Both the position numbers and the translations under genes were made by a program. This document shows, piece after piece, positions 37,886 through 46,261 of a stretch of 64,000 nt of DNA (within the stretch, counting starts at the first letter, position 1; every line of letters begins with the position of its first letter). The stretch is from Stenotrophomonas maltophilia (lineage in GTDB: Bacteria; Pseudomonadota; Gammaproteobacteria; Xanthomonadales; Xanthomonadaceae). The notes under the pieces were generated by a model. That model was not told the DNA's origin and searched no databases. It saw only the letters and a list, made by a program, of their open reading frames with translations. Location: assembly GCF_023518235.1 (NCBI RefSeq), contig NZ_CP090423.1, positions 1,798,001 to 1,862,000 on the forward strand. Direction: 5' to 3'.

Positions 37886-37931
37886 GGCCGCGAGTGTCCC
37901 AGCTTCGCCGGAACTTGCCAAGCCGCGCGGC

Positions 37932-38900
37932 TCAGCCTGTGACCGGCGGCACAGCCAGTACCTGCCCCAGCCCGGCCAGCCGTTGCGCCAGCTCCTCACG
38001 CAGGCTGGGCGGCGTGGTCCACAGCGCCACCGGTACCCGGTCCAGGCTGAGAATCTGCGCCAGCATCATGCCGCGGCTCTCGGCGCCCATGCGCAGCAGG
38101 CAGTGGTCGGGGCCATCCGCTTCCAGTAGGCCACACCACGGCGGGATGCGGCCTTCCAGCTCGGCGCGGCTGCCGGCCAGGCGCACGATGGCCTGCAACG
38201 CGAACGGCGCCTGGCTGACCGCCTGCCGCACCATCACGTCCGGCGGTGCCGGGGTGCGCCGATGCAGGCCCGGCTCGGTGCACTCGCGCACCGCGCCCAT
38301 CCGGTCCACGCGCAGGGTGCGCCAGTCCTGGCGCCCCAGGTCCCAGGCCAGCAGATACCAGCGCCGGCCATAGTTGACCAGGTGCTGGGCCTCGACCTCG
38401 CGCTGGGTGACCGCGTCCTGCGCGCTGCGGTACTCGAAGGCCAGCCGCGAGGCCTGCCGGCAGTGCTGGGCCAGCCGGCCGAGCAGGCGTGCATCGGTGG
38501 CGGGCAGATCGGACAGGGTGGCGGTGGCCGCATGCACCTCGCCCGCCTGCTGTCGACGGCGGGTCGGCACCAGCGGGTCGAGCTTGGACAGCAGGCCGCG
38601 CGCGGTGTCATCGATGCCGGCAACGGTGGCCGAGGCCGCACGCAGGGCAATGGCCAGCGTGGTGGCCTCCTCCTCGTCCAGCAGCATCGGCAGCACCGGC
38701 GCACCGGCCCCGAGCTGATAGCCGCCGCCGACCCCGGCCGAGGCCTGCACCGGGTAGCCGAGTTCGCGCAGGCGCTCGACGTCGCGGCGGATGCTGCGCC
38801 GGTCCACGCCCATGCGTTCGGCCAGTTCGGCCCCCGACCACTGGCGGCGGGCCTGCAACAGGGAGATCAGGCGCAGCAGGCGATGGGCGGTATGGCGCAT
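37932..38900 (-). CDS. YafY-type HTH/WYL transcriptional regulator
   Basis: A 322-residue regulator. It has an N-terminal winged helix (about residues 1-60: RLLRLISLLQARRQWSGAELAERMGVDRRSIRRDVERLRELGYPV), a middle WYL domain (about 140-210, with YGRRWYLLAWDLGRQDWRTLRVDRM), and a C-terminal WCX-like extension. WYL domains sense nucleic acids or small ligands. It is divergent from the glutathione transferase gene with an 80-bp gap, so the transferase is its most likely target. Confidence 0.9.
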   Translation of the reverse strand: MRHTAHRLLRLISLLQARRQWSGAELAERMGVDRRSIRRDVERLRELGYPVQASAGVGGGYQLGAGAPVLPMLLDEEEATTLAIALRAASATVAGIDDTARGLLSKLDPLVPTRRRQQAGEVHAATATLSDLPATDARLLGRLAQHCRQASRLAFEYRSAQDAVTQREVEAQHLVNYGRRWYLLAWDLGRQDWRTLRVDRMGAVRECTEPGLHRRTPAPPDVMVRQAVSQAPFALQAIVRLAGSRAELEGRIPPWCGLLEADGPDHCLLRMGAESRGMMLAQILSLDRVPVALWTTPPSLREELAQRLAGLGQVLAVPPVTG

Positions 38901-38980
38901 GAAGGATCGAGGACAGAAGTCGTCCGCAATAGTGCCTCAGGATGGGCTCCAGTTCACCACCCACTGCAAGGAGCACTGCC

Positions 38981-39601
38981 ATGACCTCACGCCAGATCAC
39001 CCTGTACCACGCCGCCCGTTCGCGCTCGAGCGGCGCGGTGGCCCTGCTCGAAGCACTCGGTGCCGACTACCGCATGCAGGTGCTGGACCTGAAGGCCGGC
39101 GCCAACCTGGCCCCGGCCTACCTGGCCATCAACCCGATGGGCAAGGTGCCGGCCATCGTCCACAACGGCGCGCTGGTGACCGAGCAGGTGGCCATCTATC
39201 TGTACCTGGCCGACCTGTACCCGGAAGCCGGGCTGGCGCCGCCGATCGGTGATGCCCTGCGCGGCCCCTACCTGCGCTGGATGGCCTTCTACGGCGCCTG
39301 TTTCGAGCCGGCGATGATCGACCGCGCGATGCGCCGCGACCCGCCGCCGCAGTCGATGTCGCCCTACAACGACGCCGAGACCGTGCTGCAGGTGATCGAG
39401 GCCCAGCTGGCGCAGGGGCCGTACCTGCTGGGTGAGGTGATGAGTGCCGCCGACGTGCTGTGGGGCAATGCGCTGGCCTGGACCACGGCCTTCGGCCTGG
39501 TGCAGCCGGCGCCAGCAACGGCCGACTACATCGCCCGGATGAGCGCGATGACCGCCTTCGACCGATCGCGGCAGATCGATGCGGAGCTGGCGGCGGCGTA
39601 A
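38981..39601 (+). CDS. Glutathione S-transferase family protein
   Basis: A 206-residue GST. The N-terminal thioredoxin-like domain runs ITLYHAARSRSSGAVALLEALGADYRMQVLDLKAG, with NPMGKVPAIVHNGALVTEQVAIYLYLADLYPEAGLAP giving the cis-Pro and the Glu-Gln glutathione-binding pair in place of the common Glu-Ser. The C-terminal helical domain follows (SAADVLWGNALAWTTAFGL). ATG at 38981 has AAGGAG eight bases upstream. It is probably controlled by the divergent WYL regulator. Substrate unknown. Confidence 0.9.
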   Translation: MTSRQITLYHAARSRSSGAVALLEALGADYRMQVLDLKAGANLAPAYLAINPMGKVPAIVHNGALVTEQVAIYLYLADLYPEAGLAPPIGDALRGPYLRWMAFYGACFEPAMIDRAMRRDPPPQSMSPYNDAETVLQVIEAQLAQGPYLLGEVMSAADVLWGNALAWTTAFGLVQPAPATADYIARMSAMTAFDRSRQIDAELAAA

Positions 39602-39605
39602 GGAC

Positions 39606-39674
39606 GCCCGCCGGGCACGGCCCGGCGCTACCGGGCCGCCGGGATGCGGGTAGCGCGGGGCCGTGCCCCGCGAG
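39606..39674. repeat. Facing pair of SMAG-type hairpins
   Basis: A CGCCGGG...CCCGGCGCTAC hairpin (about 39608-39631) and a GTAGCGCGGGG...CCCCGCG hairpin (39650-39672) lie between the GST gene and miaB. They are close relatives of the other SMAG copies but with different arm sequences, so more than one subfamily is present. Confidence 0.7.
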
Positions 39675-39748
39675 CGCACAGCGCGGCGGGTGGCTCGGGA
39701 TGCGGGTAGAATTGCTGCCTTTCCCGCCACCCGAATGGATTAAGCGCC

Positions 39749-41167
39749 ATGACCGGGACGCCAGACGTCTTTCCGCCCGCCACGCCGGGCGGTACCCCGC
39801 TCGTTGCCCTGCCCACTGGTCCGCGCAAGCCCGACCAGGTGAGAGGCAAGCTGTACATCAAGACCCACGGTTGCCAGATGAACGAGTACGACTCGGCCAA
39901 GATGGCCGACGTGCTCGCTGCCAGTGATGGCCTGGAACTGACCGATACCCCGGACGACGCCGACGTCATCCTGGTCAACACCTGCTCCATCCGCGAGAAG
40001 GCGCAGGAGAAGGTGTTCAGCCAGCTGGGCGTGTGGAAGGGCCTGAAGAACAAGGGCCGCGAGGTCATCATCGGCGTCGGCGGCTGCGTCGCCTCGCAGG
40101 AAGGCGAGGCGATCATCAAGCGCGCGCCGTTCGTGGACCTGGTGTTCGGCCCGCAGACCCTGCATCGCCTGCCGGAACTGATCCGCGCCCGTCGCGAGCA
40201 GAAGCGCCCGCAGGTGGACATCAGCTTCCCCGAGATCGAGAAGTTCGACCGCCTGCCGGAGCCGCGCGCCGAAGGTGCTTCGGCGTTCGTGTCGATCATG
40301 GAAGGTTGTTCCAAGTACTGCTCGTTCTGCGTGGTGCCCTACACCCGCGGCACCGAGGTCAGCCGCCCGTTCGAGGACGTGGTGGTGGAAGTGGCCCAGC
40401 TGGCCGCGCAGGGCGTGCGCGAGATCAACCTGCTCGGCCAGAACGTCAATGCCTATCGCGGCCCGTATGGCGACGGTGAGTTCGCCGACCTGGGCCTGCT
40501 GATCCGCACCATCGCCGAGATCGACGGCGTCGGCCGCATCCGCTTCACCACCTCACATCCGCTGGAGTTCAGCGATTCGCTGATCGATGCATTCCGCGAC
40601 GTACCGCAGCTGGCCAACTTCCTGCACCTGCCGGTGCAGGCCGGCAGCGACCGCGTGCTGTCGGCGATGAAGCGCGGCTACACCGCGCTGGAATTCAAGT
40701 CGAAGATCCGCAAGCTGCGCGCGGTGCGCCCGGACATCTCGATCAGCTCGGACTTCATCGTCGGCTTCCCCGGCGAGACCGACGCCGACTTCGAGAAGAC
40801 CATGAAGCTGATCGAGGACATCGGCTTTGATCACAGCTTCTCCTTCATCTATTCGCGCCGCCCGGGCACGCCGGCGGCGGATCTGGAAGATACGATCAGC
40901 GATGCCGAGAAGCACGCGCGCCTGTCGCGCCTGCAGGAGCGCATCAATGCGCACGCCGCCGGCATCTCCGAAAAGATGGTCGGCACCGTGCAGACGGTGC
41001 TGGTGGAAGGACCCTCGCGCAAGAACCCGAACGAACTGACCGGCAAGACCGAGAACATGCGGTCGGTGAACTTCCCGGCGCCGGCGCGCTTGATCGGCCA
41101 GTTCGTGGATGTGGTGATTACCGAAGCACTGACCAATTCGCTGCGCGCGCGGGTGGTGGCCGAATAA
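39749..41167 (+). CDS. miaB: tRNA-2-methylthio-N6-dimethylallyladenosine synthase
   Basis: MiaB is a radical-SAM methylthiotransferase that modifies A37 of tRNAs reading UNN codons. The 472-residue product has the N-terminal UPF0004 domain with the three auxiliary-cluster cysteines Cys42 ([10 protein letters not shown]), Cys79 ([12 protein letters not shown]) and Cys113 (GGCVASQ). The radical-SAM motif is CSKYCSFC (Cys187, 191, 194), and a C-terminal TRAM domain follows. In many gammaproteobacteria the next genes are ybeZ-ybeY-ybeX; here they are found 20 kb away at 61.5 kb. Confidence 0.97.
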   Translation: MTGTPDVFPPATPGGTPLVALPTGPRKPDQVRGKLYIKTHGCQMNEYDSAKMADVLAASDGLELTDTPDDADVILVNTCSIREKAQEKVFSQLGVWKGLKNKGREVIIGVGGCVASQEGEAIIKRAPFVDLVFGPQTLHRLPELIRARREQKRPQVDISFPEIEKFDRLPEPRAEGASAFVSIMEGCSKYCSFCVVPYTRGTEVSRPFEDVVVEVAQLAAQGVREINLLGQNVNAYRGPYGDGEFADLGLLIRTIAEIDGVGRIRFTTSHPLEFSDSLIDAFRDVPQLANFLHLPVQAGSDRVLSAMKRGYTALEFKSKIRKLRAVRPDISISSDFIVGFPGETDADFEKTMKLIEDIGFDHSFSFIYSRRPGTPAADLEDTISDAEKHARLSRLQERINAHAAGISEKMVGTVQTVLVEGPSRKNPNELTGKTENMRSVNFPAPARLIGQFVDVVITEALTNSLRARVVAE

Positions 41168-41170
41168 GGC

Positions 41171-41226
41171 GTGCCGACCAACGGTCGGCACCTACCGGCA
41201 TTGATGCCGGCCAGCGGCCGGCACTA
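41171..41226. repeat. Tandem SMAG elements after miaB
   Basis: GTGCCGACC-AAC-GGTCGGCACCTAC (41171-41195) is followed after 8 bp by ATGCCGGCC-AGC-GGCCGGCACTAC (41204-41226), both ending CTAC. They sit between the convergent stops of miaB and the ABC permease. The first is identical to the element at 32840-32864. Confidence 0.85.
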
Positions 41227-41240
41227 CCGAATGACAGGCT

Positions 41241-42353
41241 TCAATCCAGGCGCTTGCGGAAACGCAGGATCGCCAGCGTCATCATCACCACGATGAAGGC
41301 CAGCAGCGCCAGCGCGTCGTGCCACAGCTCCCACAGCGAAGCACCGCGCAGCATGATGCCGCGCACCAGGCGCAGGAAGTGGGTCAGCGGCAGCACTTCG
41401 GCCAGCCACTGCACCGGTCGTGGCATGCCGGCGAACGGGAACATGAAGCCGGACAGCAGGATCGACGGCAGGAACAGGAACAACGTCATCTGCATCGCCT
41501 GGAACTGCGAGCGCGCGCGCGTGGAGATCAACAGACCCAGCGCGAGGTTGGCCAGCACCAGCAGCACCGCGGCCAGGTAGATATCCAGCAGGCTGCCGCG
41601 GATCGGCACCTGGAACAGCCAGGTGCCCAGCACCAGCACCAGCGTGGTCTGCAGCAGGCCAATGGCCGCATAGGGCAGCACCTTGCCCACCATCAGTTCG
41701 CTGCGCGATACCGGCGTGGCGATCAGCAGCTCCATGTTGCCGCGCTCGCGTTCGCGCACCACCGCCACCGCCGTGAACATCACCAGGGTCATGGTCAGGA
41801 TCACCCCGATCAGCCCCGGCACGATGTTCACCGCCGAGCGCCGCTGCGGGTTGTAGAAACTGGTCACGCTGACCTGGCCGCTGGCGATGCTGCCTTCGCG
41901 CAGCGGCCGTGTGTTGCTGGTCGGGCGCGTATCCAACGGCACCTGCGCCAGCTGGATCGCCGCGCTCTGCACCACGGTGTCGCTGCCATCGACCAGCACC
42001 TGCACCGCTTCGCGCCCATCGAAACGGCGACGCTCGAAATCTGCCGGCACCACGATGCCGACACTGATCTCGCCGCGGCGCAGCGCCTGCATCAGCTGGT
42101 CCGGGCTGTAGGCATCGCTGCGCGGGGTGATCACACCGGTGGCGACCATGTCCTGTACCAGCGCGCGCGAGGCCGCGCTGTTGGCCTGGTCGGCCACACC
42201 CGCATCAAGGTGGCGCAGGTTGAGATTGATCGCGTAACCGAACAGCAGCAACTGCATCACCGGAATGCCGACGATCATCGCCAGCGTGATGCGATCACGG
42301 CGCAGCTGCCGCAGCTCCTTGAGCATGATCGCCCACAGCCTGCGCAGGTTCAT
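41241..42353 (-). CDS. ABC-2 type transporter permease
   Basis: A 370-residue permease of the YhhJ/YbhS type. It has one N-terminal membrane helix (IPVMQLLLFGYAINL), a large periplasmic loop of about 140 residues, and five C-terminal helices containing the family motif REREHG-like RERERGNMELLIATPVSRSELMVGK. It pairs with the ATPase encoded upstream, whose stop overlaps its start (ATGA), and with the HlyD-like protein. The three proteins form a MacAB-unlike drug or toxin efflux system. Substrate unknown. Confidence 0.92.
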   Translation of the reverse strand: MNLRRLWAIMLKELRQLRRDRITLAMIVGIPVMQLLLFGYAINLNLRHLDAGVADQANSAASRALVQDMVATGVITPRSDAYSPDQLMQALRRGEISVGIVVPADFERRRFDGREAVQVLVDGSDTVVQSAAIQLAQVPLDTRPTSNTRPLREGSIASGQVSVTSFYNPQRRSAVNIVPGLIGVILTMTLVMFTAVAVVRERERGNMELLIATPVSRSELMVGKVLPYAAIGLLQTTLVLVLGTWLFQVPIRGSLLDIYLAAVLLVLANLALGLLISTRARSQFQAMQMTLFLFLPSILLSGFMFPFAGMPRPVQWLAEVLPLTHFLRLVRGIMLRGASLWELWHDALALLAFIVVMMTLAILRFRKRLD

Positions 42354-43273
42354 GCCGCCGGCTCCCGGCCACGACCGCGGGTGGCGGCGACGAACACGTC
42401 TTCCAGATTCGGCGCCACCGCCTCGATGCGCGCCTGGGGATCGGCAGCGGCCAAGGCACGCTGCAACGCGGCCATGTCGGCCGCGTCTTCACTGCACAGT
42501 ACGCGCAGCTGCGTGCCGATCTGCGCCACGCTCAGCACCCCGGGCAGCTCGGCCAGCGCGCGGCTGGCCTGGCGTGGCTGCGAAGAGGTGACCTGCAGCG
42601 TGCGCCCTTGCAACCGCGCGCACAGTTCGGCCGGCGTGCCATCGGCCACCAGCGCGCCGCGATCGAGGATCGCCAGCCGGTGGCAGCGCTCGGCCTCGTC
42701 CATGTAGTGGGTCGAGACCAGCACGGTGGTGCCGGCGTCGGCAAGTTCGAACAGCGCCTCCCAGAAATCGCGGCGCGATTCCGGGTCGACCGCACTGGTC
42801 GGCTCGTCCAGGAACAGCAGTTCAGGCCCATGCACCACCGCACCGGCCAGGGCCAGGCGCTGCTTCTGCCCGCCGCTGAGCGTGCCGGCCAACTGCGGCT
42901 GCCGATCCTGCAGCCGATACTGCTGCAACAGTGCATCGACGCGCTGCCGGGCCTGCGCGCGCGGCAGATCCTGGATGGCCGCGAGGAACTCCAGGTTCTC
43001 GCGCACCGACAGGTCTTCGTACAGCGAAAAGCGCTGGGTCATGTAGCCGATGCGGCGGCGTAGCGCTTCGGCCTGTTCCGGCACCGACAGGCCCAGCACC
43101 TCGATCTGCCCCGCGCTCGGCTCCAGCAGGCCGCACAGCATGCGGATGGTGGTCGACTTGCCCGAGCCGTTCGGGCCGAGGAAGCCGTAGACCTGGCCGC
43201 GAGGCACGGTCAGGTCGACATTGTCCACGGCCAGCAGATCGCCGAAGCGGCGGGTCAGGCCCTGCGCATGCAC
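42350..43273 (-). CDS. ABC transporter ATP-binding protein
   Basis: A 307-residue ATPase with Walker A GPNGSGKST at about 33-41, Q-loop in GYMTQRFSLYEDLSVRENLEF, signature LSGGQKQRLALAGA, Walker B ELLFLDEPTSAVDPESRR and switch His in STHYMDEAERC. The C-terminal extension is typical of ABC-2 exporter subunits such as YhiH/YbhF halves. The start shown is GTG (43271-43273); upstream codons are open and a slightly longer protein is possible. It lies 20 bp after the HlyD-like gene and overlaps the permease gene. Confidence 0.93.
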   Translation of the reverse strand: MHAQGLTRRFGDLLAVDNVDLTVPRGQVYGFLGPNGSGKSTTIRMLCGLLEPSAGQIEVLGLSVPEQAEALRRRIGYMTQRFSLYEDLSVRENLEFLAAIQDLPRAQARQRVDALLQQYRLQDRQPQLAGTLSGGQKQRLALAGAVVHGPELLFLDEPTSAVDPESRRDFWEALFELADAGTTVLVSTHYMDEAERCHRLAILDRGALVADGTPAELCARLQGRTLQVTSSQPRQASRALAELPGVLSVAQIGTQLRVLCSEDAADMAALQRALAAADPQARIEAVAPNLEDVFVAATRGRGREPAA

Positions 43274-43293
43274 GGCAATGTCGTCGCCGGTGT

Positions 43294-44244
43294 TCAGAAG
43301 CTCACCCGCAGCGGCAACCCGGCCGGCAGTTTCTGCATGTCGGTCGCCTCGTCCACTTCGATCTCGGCCAGGTAGCTCAGCCGCGCGACGTCGTCACCGG
43401 TCAACGCGTAGTACGGCGTAAATGAAGGCTCGCTGCGGATCGAGCGCACATGCCCCTTCAACGCAGCGGCCTGCCCTTCCAGATGCACCTGCGCGGCCTG
43501 CCCGACCTTGACCTGCAAGCGTAGCGGCTGCGGCAGGTAGACGCGCGCATAGGGACGCTCGCCGACCAGCATCACCGCCAGCGGTGCGCCCACCGGGGCC
43601 TGGTCGCCCTGCCGATAGGGCAAGGCGTCGACCACGCCATCGCGGGGGGCGCGCAGTTGCAGCTTCTGCAGGTTGACGCCCTGCACCACCTGCTGCGCCT
43701 GCGCAGCGTCCGCCGCCGCCTGGCCCTGCGCGATGTCCTGCGCGCGGCTGCCATGCACCCGCTCCAGCCAGGCCTGCTCGGCGGCGCGCACGCTGGCCTC
43801 GGCATTGCCGGCGGCCGCCCGCGCGCGGTCCAGCTCGGCGGCGGCGATCAGGCGCTGGCGTGCAAGCGGCTGCACCCGCCGGTAGTAGGCACTGGCCTCG
43901 GCGGCCTGCGCGCGCAGCGCGGCCAGCTGTGCCTGGGCCTGCGCGATCTGCTCCTGGCGCGGGCCGATCTTCAGTTCTTCCAGCTGCGCCTGCGCACGCG
44001 CGGTGTCGGCCTGTGCGGCGGCGAACTGGGCATCACCGCGGGCCGGGTCCAGCTGCATCAGCACGGTGCCGGCCTTGACCTGCTGGCCTTCGCGCACCTC
44101 CACCGCTGCAATCACTTCGGCCGCCGGGGCCGGCACGGTGACCCGGTCCCATTCCAGCGTTCCCAGTGCAGTCGGTGGCGCCTGGCCACAGCCTGCCAGC
44201 AGGGCCAGGCCCACCAGTACGAACCCACGCATGCCGTTGCCCAT
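43294..44244 (-). CDS. HlyD/EmrA-family membrane fusion lipoprotein
   Basis: A 316-residue periplasmic adaptor. The N-terminus MGNGMRGFVLVGLALLAGCGQ carries a lipobox (LLAGC), so it should be a lipoprotein. A lipoyl-like half (VTVPAPAAEVIAAVEVREGQQVKAGTVLMQLDP), an Ala/Gln/Arg-rich coiled-coil hairpin (about residues 70-190) and the beta-barrel domain (LRAPRDGVVDALPYRQGDQAPVG) follow. ATG at 44242-44244 is chosen because GGAGG lies eight bases upstream; another ATG six bases earlier overlaps this sequence. First gene of the exporter operon. Confidence 0.9.
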   Translation of the reverse strand: MGNGMRGFVLVGLALLAGCGQAPPTALGTLEWDRVTVPAPAAEVIAAVEVREGQQVKAGTVLMQLDPARGDAQFAAAQADTARAQAQLEELKIGPRQEQIAQAQAQLAALRAQAAEASAYYRRVQPLARQRLIAAAELDRARAAAGNAEASVRAAEQAWLERVHGSRAQDIAQGQAAADAAQAQQVVQGVNLQKLQLRAPRDGVVDALPYRQGDQAPVGAPLAVMLVGERPYARVYLPQPLRLQVKVGQAAQVHLEGQAAALKGHVRSIRSEPSFTPYYALTGDDVARLSYLAEIEVDEATDMQKLPAGLPLRVSF

Positions 44245-44618
44245 GTCCATCCCCTCCAGCGACGGCGCTACGGTGCCATCTGCCCCGTGCACCCGCGATG
44301 ATGCCGATCCGCCCTGGCGGTTTTTTCACCACACCCTGGCAGGCCTTGTGCCGTCAGGGTCTGGTCCACCTATCCACAGGTTGATTCGGCATCATTCCAC
44401 AGCGGGTGTGGAAAAGCGGCAGGAGGATGGCCGGATTGCTCGCCTGGCAATGGAACGTGCGCCGGCGGCAGGATGGATCGCGCGGTGGGGTGATCACCGA
44501 AACGCTGAGCACCCCGCTGCGCGCCCGTTGTGGTGGCCTGATTGCCCAGATCGGAGCCCGCTGGAGCGCCGATCCCACCAGCACGGGAAGCCACAGCGGA
44601 TGTGGAAAAGCTGCGACG
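44245..44618. other. Gene-free gap between the HlyD exporter operon and the T6SS array
   Basis: I see no convincing gene in these 374 bp. They hold the left 92-bp repeat (44321-44412) and a partial third copy of its palindromic end, CCACAGCGGATGTGGAAAAG, at 44591-44610. That partial copy matches 44397-44416 at 19 of 20 positions. The promoter of the exporter operon should lie near its left edge. Confidence 0.7.
44321..44412 (+). repeat. Left 92-bp intergenic repeat with DnaA-box-like motifs
   Basis: Three blocks are shared with 61294-61385 at identical spacing: TTTTTTCACCAC (44321-44332), TATCCACAGG (44371-44380) and the palindrome TCCACA-N5-TGTGGA (44396-44412). The parts between are only weakly similar; by eye the whole is about 60% identical. 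TATCCACAGG resembles the DnaA box TTATCCACA. It lies at the left edge of the T6SS array in the same orientation as the right copy. Confidence 0.7.
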
Positions 44619-46214
44619 TCAGAGCGGAGAGCCTGCGGCCAGAGGCCGGTCACGCCATCCATAGGCATCCTTCAGGAAACCAGTGACCTCGTTGTTCTGG
44701 TAGACGACAACGCTACGATCACCTTTGCCGCAGTGCATTTCATCGCCAGCTTCCGCGCCTGCTGCAATTTTCCCGCACACCAGCACGCGCTCGGGACGTC
44801 CTCGCCGGTCGAAGTGAAACACCCTGTAACCTTTGCCCGACCCTTGGAGCACGCGTGCATCGAATCCGTCTGCAGCGATGGCGTCTTCCGGCATCGGTAC
44901 GTCAGGATTCACCCCGCCATTGATGACCTGCACCAAGCGTCCAGCCTTATCGTAATCTTCCTGGCGATAGACCGGCCCGGAATCGCTGGCCCAGGCCCGC
45001 CGACGCAGCGCGTGGGAATCTGCATCAAACACTTCGTGAACCCGCATCTTCTCCGCAACGCGATGACTACGGATCCGGGGATAGGTCGACAGTTGCGAGA
45101 ACCCATTCATTCCCACCTCGGCGGGAATGGTGACGTTGACGAAGTCGTACCGCAGGTCTGCACCCTTCACGCCCAGCCGGGTGACGGCATCCTGATAGAG
45201 AGGCTGCGCATCGGCCGGCAACAGATCCCCTTCGATGCTGTTGATCGCGTAAACCCCCAGTTGCTGATCCATCCGGGCCATCGCATAGGTCTCATATCCG
45301 TAGACGCTCCGCTCGGACGGCCTTATGTACTCCGCAACGCCGGTCCACCCGGACGTACCCCTGACCGATGCCATGACATTCCGCCCCATCGATGGCGACG
45401 GCGGCGTTGATCTGACGGAGGCATACATCCGGCCATCATCATCGAGCAGATATCGTTGCACCAGTGCGTTGCCTTGATCCATCTGATCACAGGTCAATCC
45501 CTCTCCACCTTGACGCAGACTGGCCGAGGTTGGCTGCGCCGACCATGTCGGTCGACTGTGCTTGTCATACTTCATGCAGTTCAATGTCTGGCTGAACAAC
45601 ATGCCATCCGATCCACGCCCGTGCTTGCGGATCTCGACAAGGCGTTCCTGGTCGTCGTAGAGATAATCACGTGCTTCGGCGAGCACGAAGTCCTTGGATA
45701 TCGTCCGGAGAAGTCCGGCAGCCGCCGTTCTCGCTGAAGGATCAATCTCGACGTCGGTAGGAGGGGACAAAGGCACCTCGCGGGACACCAGGCCGGCCGC
45801 TTCGGAATTCCAGCTATCAGATCCTCGGCTCCGCCACAGCTCCTCGCGGCAGACACGCTCACCGGCCCCGCCTTCCGACTGGACGTACACAATGCTCCCA
45901 CCCAACAGCGAGAAGGGAAGCGTGCGTGAGGCCGAATTCGAACGACTGAGCCTGATCTGCGGAAGCGAGAGCCGACCATCCGCCATGGGCGATGCTTCTC
46001 TCAGCTCCGTTGCATAGTCATCAATCAGAGGGGACGTCAGAACGCTGATGTACTCCATCTTCCAAGGGGAAACCCAGGGATCGTCTGCCACCTTATCCCC
46101 ACAGGCCCAGGCCGAGGAGCTAAGCACGACACACGCCAGCATCACGCCCCCTGCCCGCCGCCCCGCCGCCGACCACCCGCGCTTCTGCTGATGTTTCGTA
46201 CCTATCGACTTCAT
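44619..46214 (-). CDS. Fourth, divergent immunity-like exported protein
   Basis: A 531-residue exported protein with a long basic N-terminus and a signal segment (GGVMLACVVLSSSAWA). The body has the same style as the three immunity-like proteins upstream: a GGSIVYVQSEGGAGERVCREELWRSR segment matching their GGAIYYLEESAEGQRLCRVEEWKRR, and YD-type turns (YLYDDQERLVEIRKHG, YDKAGRLVQVINGG). It lacks the nearly invariant C-terminal block of the others. ATG at 46212-46214 has GGAGG seven bases upstream. It lies 47 bp after the third immunity gene and has no toxin tip of its own. Probable immunity or orphan immunity protein. Confidence 0.65.
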   Translation of the reverse strand: MKSIGTKHQQKRGWSAAGRRAGGVMLACVVLSSSAWACGDKVADDPWVSPWKMEYISVLTSPLIDDYATELREASPMADGRLSLPQIRLSRSNSASRTLPFSLLGGSIVYVQSEGGAGERVCREELWRSRGSDSWNSEAAGLVSREVPLSPPTDVEIDPSARTAAAGLLRTISKDFVLAEARDYLYDDQERLVEIRKHGRGSDGMLFSQTLNCMKYDKHSRPTWSAQPTSASLRQGGEGLTCDQMDQGNALVQRYLLDDDGRMYASVRSTPPSPSMGRNVMASVRGTSGWTGVAEYIRPSERSVYGYETYAMARMDQQLGVYAINSIEGDLLPADAQPLYQDAVTRLGVKGADLRYDFVNVTIPAEVGMNGFSQLSTYPRIRSHRVAEKMRVHEVFDADSHALRRRAWASDSGPVYRQEDYDKAGRLVQVINGGVNPDVPMPEDAIAADGFDARVLQGSGKGYRVFHFDRRGRPERVLVCGKIAAGAEAGDEMHCGKGDRSVVVYQNNEVTGFLKDAYGWRDRPLAAGSPL

Positions 46215-46261
46215 TTGACTGCCTCCTGGCATGCACCCTTGTACGTAGAGCGTTTTACTCG

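Noticed and set aside
44321..44412. Possible replication origin because of TATCCACAGG
   Set aside because: Only one good DnaA-like box per copy, no AT-rich unwinding region, and no dnaA/dnaN/gyrB genes nearby.
44406..45410. Plus-strand open frame entering the fourth immunity-like gene
   Set aside because: It overlaps a minus-strand gene with a signal peptide, a good ribosome-binding site and resemblance to its neighbours; the plus-strand product has no recognisable features.
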